DNA of 5,211 bases, taken from the NCBI GenBank assembly GCA_031553885.1, contig JAVBKV010000005.1, positions 1 to 5,211 of the forward strand, read 5' to 3'. The translations under genes and the position numbers were made by a program. The notes beneath the pieces are model-generated. The model was not told the DNA's origin, made no database searches, and saw only the letters and a program-made list of their open reading frames with translations. The DNA is from JAVBKV01 sp031553885 (GTDB lineage Bacteria; Bacteroidota; Bacteroidia; Bacteroidales; Azobacteroidaceae). Shown one piece after another: positions 1 to 5,193 of the stretch; position 1 is the stretch's first letter, and each line of letters opens with the position of its first letter.

Positions 1-65
1 CATGCTGTATTTTTTAGCGTGATTTCCCCGTTTTTGGCCTCGAAACCCTATTATCGGGGGACAAA

Positions 66-96
66 CAAAGATACACAAAATCCCAACTAATTCATA
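66..96 (-). promoter_or_regulatory. Candidate leftward promoter near the left edge
   Basis: On the minus strand, positions 73-66 read TATCTTTG, an exact match to the Bacteroidota -7 consensus TAnnTTTG. Nineteen bases upstream (96-93) is TATG, a 3-of-4 match to the TTTG -33 box. Transcription would start near position 59 and run out of the window to the left. A minus-strand ATG lies at positions 3-1, preceded by an A-rich leader (GCTAAAAAATACAGC) of the type seen before Bacteroidota genes, so a gene may begin exactly at the edge. The -33 half overlaps the terminator hairpin, which weakens the call. Confidence 0.35.
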
Positions 97-122
97 ATGA
101 ATCGGTTGGGATTGTCTTTTTT
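79..122 (-). terminator. Hairpin terminator downstream of the lipoprotein gene (possibly bidirectional)
   Basis: AATCCCAAC (79-87) pairs perfectly with GTTGGGATT (105-113). Inside it, ATTCA (90-94) pairs with TGAAT (98-102) around a TAA loop, giving one long two-step hairpin. On the plus strand the stem is followed by TGTC and six Ts (117-122). On the minus strand it is preceded by that A-run and followed by TTGTGTAT. This A-stem-T arrangement is usual for bidirectional terminators. The only visible gene reading into it is the lipoprotein on the minus strand, whose stop codon is 36 nt away. A plus-strand gene ending just outside the window could also use it, and the better T-run is on that side. 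Confidence 0.7.
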
Positions 123-149
123 ATTGAGCGAATGAGCCTAACTCATTTC

Positions 150-512
150 TTACTTTTTCTTCAGAACTACCGATTCGCCACCTTCATACGTTAATGTCAT
201 CTTGTTCCCATTTACGGTTCCGGTTATAACCTCCCCCTCTTCATCTACGATTCTCACGTTCGGTTTTGTATACGTGTATTCTTGTTCATAAGAATAATCT
301 TCTTCACCAGGTACCTGAATGAAATATTCACACGTTGTTGCATTCTTGAAAGTAATACCTAACGTATAGGTTATCTTATTTCCATCTTCTATTTCTGAAC
401 CGCTATAAGTCCAGGTGGTTCCGGTTAAAGAATCGGGTGTTTCTTCATCATCATCACATCCGATAAACAAAAAAGGCAAAGCCAGTAAATACAATAGAAA
501 AAATTTTTTCAT
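150..512 (-). CDS. Small surface-exposed-type lipoprotein, lipocalin-like β-strand protein
   Basis: The 120-aa product begins with a lipoprotein signal peptide: MKKFF, a hydrophobic stretch to about residue 17, and a lipobox ending FIGC with C19 as the lipidated cysteine. DDDEE follows directly. In Bacteroidota an acidic run just after the cysteine is a known lipoprotein export signal that sends the protein to the outer face of the outer membrane, so surface exposure is inferred. Residues 30-118 alternate polar and hydrophobic residues in short strands (TTWTYSGSE, YTLGITFKN, NGNKMTLTYE, SVVLKK), typical of the small lipocalin-like or β-sandwich lipoproteins of Bacteroidales. No catalytic motif is visible and the function is unknown. 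C61 is the only other cysteine. The gene lies 60 nt downstream of dedA; no clean promoter or terminator is visible in that gap, so read-through from oxyR-dedA is possible. Confidence 0.85.
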   Translation of the reverse strand: MKKFFLLYLLALPFLFIGCDDDEETPDSLTGTTWTYSGSEIEDGNKITYTLGITFKNATTCEYFIQVPGEEDYSYEQEYTYTKPNVRIVDEEGEVITGTVNGNKMTLTYEGGESVVLKKK

Positions 513-572
513 ACATTAAATTATTAATAAAATTAAACATACGATCGACGCTTCAAAAATTAAGCCAAAATT

Positions 573-1244
573 TTATATCTTTTTTCTATTGAAATATTTC
601 CAGACAAAAGGAATGGTAGTAACTATAATCAAACCAATTACAATGACCTCCAGGTGTTCTTTGATGTCAATTCCCCATTGATCGATGAAATACTTATCCA
701 GGTAGTGCCCGGACATTGCCATGGTGATGATCCACAACAAACAACCCAGGACATTATAAGCCATAAATTTGGAGCGATCCATCGAAACAATCCCCGCCAC
801 AATGGGAGCAAATGTTCGTATGGTTGGTAAAAATCGGGCAAAAACAATGGTTTGACTTCCATACTGGTCAAAGAAATTTTTTGTTTGATCCAGGTATTTT
901 CTTTTGAAAAACAGGGAGTCCTTCTTTTTGTACAGGTAGGAACCACTTTTTTTCCCGAACCAATATCCGGTCATGTTTCCAAGGATTCCGCAAGCAGAAA
1001 GCAAAACGATCAACAGAAGCAGATTGAGAAAATCACTTCCCAAACCCGCCGGAATGACGGACTTAATAAGCTTCTGGCTGTAAATACCGGCTATAAAAAT
1101 CAGGCTGTCTCCCGGAAGAAAAAAGCCGAACATCAATCCGGTTTCGGCATAGACGATAAACAGCAACAACCATATTCCTCCATGACTGATGTAAAATTCG
1201 GGATTTAATAAATCCGTCCAATTGATATTTAAAAGTAAATCCAT
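573..1244 (-). CDS. DedA family membrane protein (SNARE-associated/VTT domain), probable lipid flippase
   Basis: This 223-aa integral membrane protein is of usual length for the DedA family. Diagnostic motifs are present: E34-x-G36 followed by FFLPGDSLIFIAG (41-53), GNMTGYWFGKKSG (89-101), and FARFLPTIRTFAPIVAG (135-151) containing the conserved R137, P140, R143 and G151. Hydrophobic segments lie roughly at 24-52, 73-97, 132-152, 160-178 and 197-216, with a basic C-terminus (NRKKI) probably cytoplasmic. DedA proteins are known to support membrane-potential homeostasis and cell division, and some members flip undecaprenyl phosphate or phosphatidylethanolamine across the inner membrane; which lipid this one uses cannot be read from sequence. 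Its ATG is 4 nt after the oxyR stop codon, so it is almost certainly co-transcribed and possibly translationally coupled with oxyR. No promoter of its own is evident. The family call is secure; the flippase role is family knowledge. Confidence 0.95.
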   Translation of the reverse strand: MDLLLNINWTDLLNPEFYISHGGIWLLLFIVYAETGLMFGFFLPGDSLIFIAGIYSQKLIKSVIPAGLGSDFLNLLLLIVLLSACGILGNMTGYWFGKKSGSYLYKKKDSLFFKRKYLDQTKNFFDQYGSQTIVFARFLPTIRTFAPIVAGIVSMDRSKFMAYNVLGCLLWIITMAMSGHYLDKYFIDQWGIDIKEHLEVIVIGLIIVTTIPFVWKYFNRKKI

Positions 1245-1248
1245 CTGA

Positions 1249-2187
1249 CTAAAGATCTATAACAAAAGATTTTAATTCCGGATTTTGCATAGACCTGGGC
1301 ACCGACGCTTTAACCATTGAAATCAATTCCTCCAACATGCGCTTACGTACGAATTCCTGCCCTACCATCAGGCTGACTTCCCGTACCGCGGTCAGGTCTT
1401 TCAGTTCCCGCAGGTTGGCCTGACGATCTTCCGACAAATTCATAGCTGTCATTTCCGGAATAATGGTCAGCCCTCTGTTCAAGTCGACAATGTTAATCAA
1501 GGTATCCACGCTTCCCGCTTCATAACGGCCCACTTCAGTCGAAAAAGACTTCTTTTTCAATTGACACAAGCGCTGAATCTGTCCCCTGAAACAGTGTACA
1601 TCCTCCAGCAACCAGAGAGCGTTTATGTCGATGGCTTCCAGATCAACGGCTACCTCCTTATAATACGGCTCTTTCGGAGAAACATAAGCGTAAAATTTTT
1701 CATAATAAATCGGATATTCCACAATTTCCGCCCGGTTAAGCGGACCGGCCAGCAAACCTCCGTCCAACTCTCCGGATAAAATACCCTGTATAATTTCTGC
1801 AGTCGTTCTTTCCTGAAGTACCAACTCTATAAAACCATACTTTTGCTGATGTACACTCAATAACTCCGGTATCAGGTAAGAAGCGATTGTCGGAATAACC
1901 CCCAACTTGAAACTGCCGGTCAGGGTAGTCTTTTCCTCATGAACCACTTCCTTGATCTGGCGGACATTTTTCAATACCACCCGGGCCTGTTCGATAATCC
2001 GGGAACCGATCAGCGTCGGTTGTACCGGCTGCCTGGAACGATCAAAAATCTTTACATCCAGTTCACTTTCCAATTTCTGAATCATCATACTCAATGTAGG
2101 TTGCGTCACAAAAGACGCATCGGCCGCCTTGGCAAAATGCCGGTAATTATCTACGGCAACAATGTATTCCAACTGTTGTATATTCAT
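1249..2187 (-). CDS. oxyR: OxyR, LysR-family hydrogen peroxide-sensing regulator
   Basis: The product is a 312-aa LysR-type regulator (E. coli OxyR has 305 aa). Residues 1-60 form the winged helix-turn-helix (FAKAADASFVTQPTLSMMIQKLE) and about 90-300 the effector domain. The redox pair is present as LLEDVHCFRGQIQRLC: C199 and C208 with eight residues between, at the same positions as in E. coli OxyR, together with H198 and R201. T100 (GVIPT) and T129 (ERTTAE) match the threonines that shape the peroxide pocket. Peroxide is expected to oxidise C199, form the C199-C208 disulfide, and switch the tetramer into an activator. The gene is divergent from dps, a classic OxyR target, and shares a 120-bp control region with it. 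It heads the oxyR-dedA transcript. The ATG at 2187 is supported by the intact N-terminal helix and by a -7 box 25 bp upstream. Confidence 0.97.
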   Translation of the reverse strand: MNIQQLEYIVAVDNYRHFAKAADASFVTQPTLSMMIQKLESELDVKIFDRSRQPVQPTLIGSRIIEQARVVLKNVRQIKEVVHEEKTTLTGSFKLGVIPTIASYLIPELLSVHQQKYGFIELVLQERTTAEIIQGILSGELDGGLLAGPLNRAEIVEYPIYYEKFYAYVSPKEPYYKEVAVDLEAIDINALWLLEDVHCFRGQIQRLCQLKKKSFSTEVGRYEAGSVDTLINIVDLNRGLTIIPEMTAMNLSEDRQANLRELKDLTAVREVSLMVGQEFVRKRMLEELISMVKASVPRSMQNPELKSFVIDL

Positions 2188-2196
2188 TTTTGAATA
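2181..2196 (-). repeat. Inverted repeat over the oxyR start codon
   Basis: TATTCA (2181-2186) and TGAATA (2191-2196) are perfect 6-bp inverted arms around four Ts. In the oxyR mRNA this reads TATTCAAAAATGAATA, with the AUG straddling loop and 3' arm. The stem is A/T-rich and weak, so it could be a minor translational control hairpin, a protein-binding palindrome, or chance in an A/T-rich leader. Confidence 0.35.
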
Positions 2197-2231
2197 TTGA
2201 TATTATCTATACAAAGATAGAAATTATTATT
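2196..2231. promoter_or_regulatory. Candidate OxyR operator overlapping the oxyR promoter
   Basis: CTATACAAAGATAG (2207-2220) is an inverted repeat CTAT-N6-ATAG. It resembles the centre of the E. coli OxyR tetramer site (ATAG-N7-CTAT-N7-ATAG-N7-CTAT), with the central spacer one base short. At the expected outer positions are ATTG (2196-2199, three of four bases of ATAG) and TATT (2228-2231, a poor match to CTAT). The palindrome covers the oxyR -7 box, so binding would suit autorepression. Bacteroidota OxyR sites need not follow the E. coli consensus, so this is an inference from position and partial match. Confidence 0.35.
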
Positions 2232-2243
2232 TTAATTTATAAA
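2212..2243 (-). promoter_or_regulatory. oxyR(-dedA) promoter, Bacteroidota type
   Basis: The minus strand carries TATCTTTG at 2219-2212, an exact TAnnTTTG -7 box. Twenty bases upstream is TTTA (2243-2240), a 3-of-4 match to the -33 TTTG box. Transcription would start near 2205, leaving a short leader of about 18 nt before the oxyR ATG at 2187. Confidence 0.65.
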
Positions 2244-2262
2244 CAAATCCATATTATCTTTG
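2231..2262 (+). promoter_or_regulatory. dps promoter, Bacteroidota type
   Basis: TATCTTTG at 2255-2262 is an exact TAnnTTTG -7 box, and TTTA at 2231-2234 lies 20 bp upstream in the -33 position. The layout mirrors the oxyR promoter, with the two -33 boxes separated by only 5 bp (2235-2239). Transcription would start near 2269, giving a leader of about 38 nt that contains the palindrome TTATTT-TT-AAATAA (2285-2298) and an A-rich stretch before the ATG at 2308. No Shine-Dalgarno sequence is seen. Confidence 0.7.
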
Positions 2263-2307
2263 TTTTGTTAACAGATAAAATTAGTTATTTTTAAATAAAA
2301 ACAGATT

Positions 2308-2781
2308 ATGAATACAAAAAACAACGTAGGTTTAGCGGCTTCAGAAGTAAAGCCAATCATTGAAAGTTTAAGCAGTATACTGGCTGACTATCAAGTTTTT
2401 TATACCAATCTCCGTGGACTTCACTGGCACATTGAAGGTGATAAATTCTTCGAATTACATCAACTGTACGAAGAATATTACGATGAGTTTGCCGAACAAA
2501 TCGATGAAATCGCCGAACGAATCCTGATGATCGGCGGTAGTCCCGAAAACCGTTTTTCCGCATACCTGAGGCATTCCGACATCCAGGAACTCACGCAGGT
2601 ATCCGACTGGCTGGAAGGAACTACCCATGTATTGGAAAGCCTGAAATTATTTGTCAGCAAATGGCGCCGCATTCAGGGACAGGCTATCCAATCAGGAGAT
2701 GCGGGAACTGCTTCGCTGGCTATTCACGGAATTAAAAAACTGGAAAAGAAAATCTGGATGTTGGCGGCGTATGTCAAATAA
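2308..2781 (+). CDS. dps: Dps, DNA-binding mini-ferritin / ferroxidase
   Basis: The 157-aa product has the full Dps/ferritin-like four-helix bundle. The inter-subunit ferroxidase ligands are in place: H39 in LRGLHWHIEG, H51 in FFELHQLYEEYYDE, and D66 and E70 in QIDEIAERI. The spacing H-x11-H-x14-D-x3-E is that of canonical Dps. The C-terminal helix (IKKLEKKIWMLAAYVK) is also typical. Dps dodecamers oxidise Fe(II) with H2O2, store the ferric core and so prevent hydroxyl-radical damage; many also bind DNA. The N-terminus has K3, K4 and K15, and the protein ends in lysine, so DNA binding is possible, but there is no long lysine-rich tail. The gene faces away from oxyR across a shared promoter region, so peroxide induction by OxyR is strongly suggested. 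Its stop codon lies 7 nt from that of convergent meaB; the likely terminator is at 2871-2907. Confidence 0.97.
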   Translation: MNTKNNVGLAASEVKPIIESLSSILADYQVFYTNLRGLHWHIEGDKFFELHQLYEEYYDEFAEQIDEIAERILMIGGSPENRFSAYLRHSDIQELTQVSDWLEGTTHVLESLKLFVSKWRRIQGQAIQSGDAGTASLAIHGIKKLEKKIWMLAAYVK

Positions 2782-2788
2782 CACCAGC

Positions 2789-3901
2789 CTACTCCCTCAG
2801 GGGAATTTCGGTAGAAAAATACAACTCCAATAATTGTTTAGCAGCCGTAAAGGAGCTAATTTCAGAAGAAAGGACTTGCTTCTCTTTGAGAGCAAGTTCT
2901 TTTTTTATGTCGGCCGATTGGTAAAAATGTTTTTTCAGTTGTTCGTCGATGCTCTCATACATCCAATATTTGGCCTGGGAATTCCTGCGTTGTTCGAAAT
3001 AGCCGTTGGAACGGGTAAACCGGAGGTATTCCTCCACCATGTCCCAGATTTCACTGATTCCGGTCTTGTAATATCCCGAATAAGTCAGCACTTTGGGACT
3101 CCATCCGGATGCAGGCAAGGGAAAAAGATGCAAGGCATTCCGATACTGGGAAGCGGCTAATTGTGCTTTCTCAATATTATTTCCATCGGCTTTATTGACG
3201 ATTATACCATCGGCCATCTCCATAATTCCCCGTTTAATTCCCTGAAGCTCATCTCCAGTTCCGGCCAATTGGATCAGCAGAAAAAAATCGACCATCGAAT
3301 GAACAGCCGTTTCCGACTGTCCGACACCGACTGTTTCCACAAAAACAGCATCAAAACCGGCAGCTTCACACAAGATAATCGTTTCCCGTGTTTTACGGGC
3401 TACCCCTCCTAATGATCCTGCAGAAGGGGAAGGGCGGATAAAAGCATCCGCTTCCCGGGAAAGCTCTTCCATACGAGTCTTATCGCCCAAAATACTGCCC
3501 TTGGAACGTTCGCTGCTGGGATCAATGGCTAAAACGGCTAGTTTTTTATTCCGGTCGTGAATCAGGTGCATCCCGAAAGCATCGATCGAAGTACTTTTTC
3601 CGGCACCCGGCACCCCGGTAATCCCGATTCGCATGGAATTTCCTGAAAAAGGCAGGCATTTTTCTATCACCTCCTGAGCCACTGCCTGATGTTCCGTCCG
3701 TTGGCTTTCCAGCAGGGTCACAGCCTGACTAAGGACAGTAATATTACCCTTCCGTATCTGTTCTGTATATTCGGAAGGCGTATATTCACGCCGTTTTACC
3801 TTCCGCCTTTCTTTCAAGTACGGATTAATAGCAGGAGGCTGAGAAACGCCCTGATTAACAGCGAGGCCCGCATATTGGGGATCGTTTTCCGGGTGATTCA
3901 T
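2789..3901 (-). CDS. meaB: MeaB/ArgK-type GTPase, chaperone of methylmalonyl-CoA mutase
   Basis: The 370-aa protein belongs to the G3E P-loop GTPases. Walker A is GVPGAGKST (96-104). DPSS (127-130) and DKTRM (140-144) are family-typical, ETVGVGQSE (189-197) covers the switch region, and NKAD (236-239) is the guanine-specificity motif. The N-terminal ~90 residues and C-terminal ~80 residues match the helical extensions of MeaB, used for dimerisation and partner contact. MeaB gates loading of adenosylcobalamin and removal of damaged cofactor at methylmalonyl-CoA mutase, which in Bacteroidales interconverts succinyl-CoA and methylmalonyl-CoA for propionate formation. Older annotations call the family LAO/AO transport ATPase (ArgK), which is misleading. 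Mutase genes are not in the window. The ATG at 3901 is 12 nt after the upstream DUF1573 gene, with purine-rich AAGGGAAG just before it; the two are probably one transcript. Confidence 0.95.
   Translation of the reverse strand: MNHPENDPQYAGLAVNQGVSQPPAINPYLKERRKVKRREYTPSEYTEQIRKGNITVLSQAVTLLESQRTEHQAVAQEVIEKCLPFSGNSMRIGITGVPGAGKSTSIDAFGMHLIHDRNKKLAVLAIDPSSERSKGSILGDKTRMEELSREADAFIRPSPSAGSLGGVARKTRETIILCEAAGFDAVFVETVGVGQSETAVHSMVDFFLLIQLAGTGDELQGIKRGIMEMADGIIVNKADGNNIEKAQLAASQYRNALHLFPLPASGWSPKVLTYSGYYKTGISEIWDMVEEYLRFTRSNGYFEQRRNSQAKYWMYESIDEQLKKHFYQSADIKKELALKEKQVLSSEISSFTAAKQLLELYFSTEIPLRE
2871..2907 (+). terminator. Strong rho-independent terminator for dps, embedded in meaB
   Basis: AGGACTTGCT (2871-2880) pairs with AGCAAGTTCT (2891-2900) over 10 bp, with one G-T wobble. 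Within the loop CTC (2882-2884) pairs with GAG (2888-2890) around TTT, leaving one bulged T. Seven Ts follow (2901-2907). This is a textbook intrinsic terminator in the plus direction, 89 nt past the dps stop codon. It lies wholly inside the meaB reading frame on the other strand, at about codons 332-344. On the minus strand the T-run becomes an upstream A-run and the hairpin is followed by CCTTTC, so it should not stop meaB transcription. Confidence 0.8.
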
Positions 3902-3913
3902 CTTCCCTTGTTT

Positions 3914-4978
3914 TTATTGGGGATTCGCAGTAACCGTAATGTCTTTTACAGCGCTATTGGGATCATTTGTAACGATGGTGATGGTTGAACTTAACTGAGA
4001 TTTTATTTTCTGGGATTGCAGGTATACCTTGGCTTCAAAAATATCACCGGGTTTTACAACTCCTTTGTTTTTGGATAATACCACAACAGGATTATCGCTT
4101 TGAATATCCAGTAACTTCAAATCGCTTTTTCCGGAATTGGAAATTTTCAATACATAAGAAGGATTTCCTGCCGATTTATCAAAATGAATCTGAGATGTCG
4201 ACAAATTCATTTTAGGAGCATTCGCCGGATCCCCGGCCTGACTGAAATCATTGGTAAAAACACCATTGACAGTAAACTTATTATTGGCTGCTCCTTTAAC
4301 ATCATTGGCGACAATAATATTGAAAATATCATTGAATTTACCATATTTCTGAGCCATTTTAGCATTGACCGTAATCGTCATTTTAGCTGCAGTAGCCGCA
4401 GGAATCGCCACCGGATCGGTAGTAACTGTAATGTATTTAGGTAATTTATCAAACTTTAATGATATCGGAGCCGAAGCACTGTTGTACACTTCCACATCCA
4501 TCTTTCTGTTTTCAGCCGCACCTATCTGATTGAAAAAAATCATGTTCTGCTTCAGTCTCAAGTATCCGAAAGCGATCGGAAACTCTTCTTCCGGAGATGC
4601 TTTCCCTGCAATTACATCGCCTTTGATTGTCAGGATAAACGGTTCATCCTGAACATTGGTATAAACAGAGATGGTTTTGCTGAACGGAACCGGACGTCCT
4701 AAGGGGGCATAAGTTGCAGTTACCTTACCTGTTTTTCCGGGAGCAACCGGTTCCTTGGTCCAGGCCGGCGTCGTACAACCACAGGAAGCCGTCACCCGGC
4801 TGATTACCATCGGGACATTCGTTTGGTTGGTCAGAATAAAATCACAGGAAACATTTCCTCCCTTTTCCGGCACTTGCCCAAAATCATGTGTTGTTTCATT
4901 GAACGTAACCTTGTTTTGTGCCCATGCAAAAGTCAAACTGGCCAGGAAGCATACTATTAAAAGACTAATCCGTTTCAT
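3914..4978 (-). CDS. Exported DUF1573-domain protein
   Basis: The 354-aa product has a clear Sec signal peptide (MKRISLLIVCFLASLTFAWA, cleavage probably before Q21). Residues about 24-120 form a DUF1573 domain of immunoglobulin/ASPM-SPD-2-Hydin-like type, with HDFGQVPEKGG (31-41), ITNQT-like strand residues, the hallmark SCGCTTP (65-71, C66 and C68) and APGKTGKVTATYAP (79-92). About 135-240 looks like a second β-sandwich. About 255-352 is a third, with ISNSGKSDLKLLDIQSDNP (279-297) and VTNDPNS echoing domain 1 but lacking the CGC. There is no lipobox cysteine, so it is probably periplasmic or secreted. Such proteins are abundant in Bacteroidota and their function is not established; a scaffold or adhesion role, or metal or redox use of the CxC, are possibilities. 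It is the first gene of the pair with meaB, with a TAnnTTTG box 43 bp upstream. Confidence 0.88.
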   Translation of the reverse strand: MKRISLLIVCFLASLTFAWAQNKVTFNETTHDFGQVPEKGGNVSCDFILTNQTNVPMVISRVTASCGCTTPAWTKEPVAPGKTGKVTATYAPLGRPVPFSKTISVYTNVQDEPFILTIKGDVIAGKASPEEEFPIAFGYLRLKQNMIFFNQIGAAENRKMDVEVYNSASAPISLKFDKLPKYITVTTDPVAIPAATAAKMTITVNAKMAQKYGKFNDIFNIIVANDVKGAANNKFTVNGVFTNDFSQAGDPANAPKMNLSTSQIHFDKSAGNPSYVLKISNSGKSDLKLLDIQSDNPVVVLSKNKGVVKPGDIFEAKVYLQSQKIKSQLSSTITIVTNDPNSAVKDITVTANPQ

Positions 4979-5021
4979 ATTTTTTTGTTTTTATTTTAAG
5001 ACTCGGTTTATTTACAACCTG

Positions 5022-5029
5022 CAAAGTTA
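5022..5029 (-). promoter_or_regulatory. -7 box for the DUF1573-meaB operon
   Basis: The minus strand reads TAACTTTG at 5029-5022, an exact TAnnTTTG match. Transcription would start near 5015 and leave a leader of about 36 nt before the ATG at 4978. No TTTG-like -33 box is seen at the expected 19-21 bp spacing (about 5049-5054), so only the -7 element is called. Confidence 0.5.
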
Positions 5030-5112
5030 ACCATTAAAGCAGAAATATGTTCTTTATTTTTTATTTATTAACATTGCTGTCCCATTAAAATTCAAAATAG
5101 CTCTTTGAAATA

Positions 5113-5143
5113 TTTGAAATTTAGTCAGTTACAGATATTTTTC
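5113..5143 (+). promoter_or_regulatory. Candidate rightward promoter for the edge ORF
   Basis: TTTG at 5113-5116 is an exact -33 box. Nineteen bases later TATTTTTC (5136-5143) matches TAnnTTTG except for its last base. Transcription would start near 5150, giving a leader of about 44 nt to the ATG at 5194. This supports a real rightward gene beginning at the edge. Confidence 0.4.
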
Positions 5144-5193
5144 GATTAAACGGATTTCAATTTTCATCTTTACAGTCTAATATAGGCTGTCAC

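Noticed and set aside
1..90. Open plus-strand frame from the left edge to a TAA at 88-90, as a possible gene end
   Set aside because: Only 29 codons are visible, the peptide looks non-coding, and the stop would fall inside the terminator hairpin; a real gene would normally end before it.
513..572. Promoter for the lipoprotein gene
   Set aside because: The minus strand holds only TAATTTTTG and TAAAATTTTG, with spacers one and two bases too long for TAnnTTTG, and no -33 TTTG at a proper distance.
638..946. 102-codon minus-strand open frame in another frame of dedA
   Set aside because: Its whole length lies within the DedA coding sequence, whose motifs are conserved; the alternative frame yields no recognisable protein.
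852..1208. 118-codon plus-strand open frame antisense to dedA
   Set aside because: It overlaps a clear DedA gene, has no promoter or recognisable domain, and its composition (Q/K-rich, irregular) is that of an antisense shadow.
2794..2803. CCCTCAGGGG as a terminator between dps and meaB
   Set aside because: The stem can be only about 3 bp with a 3-nt loop and no T-run follows; the hairpin at 2871-2907 is far stronger.
5031..5089. CCATTAAA repeated at 5031-5038 and 5082-5089, as a possible target-site duplication
   Set aside because: Both copies would need to flank the whole element, but the second lies inside the proposed element end; in A/T-rich DNA an 8-mer repeat is readily due to chance.
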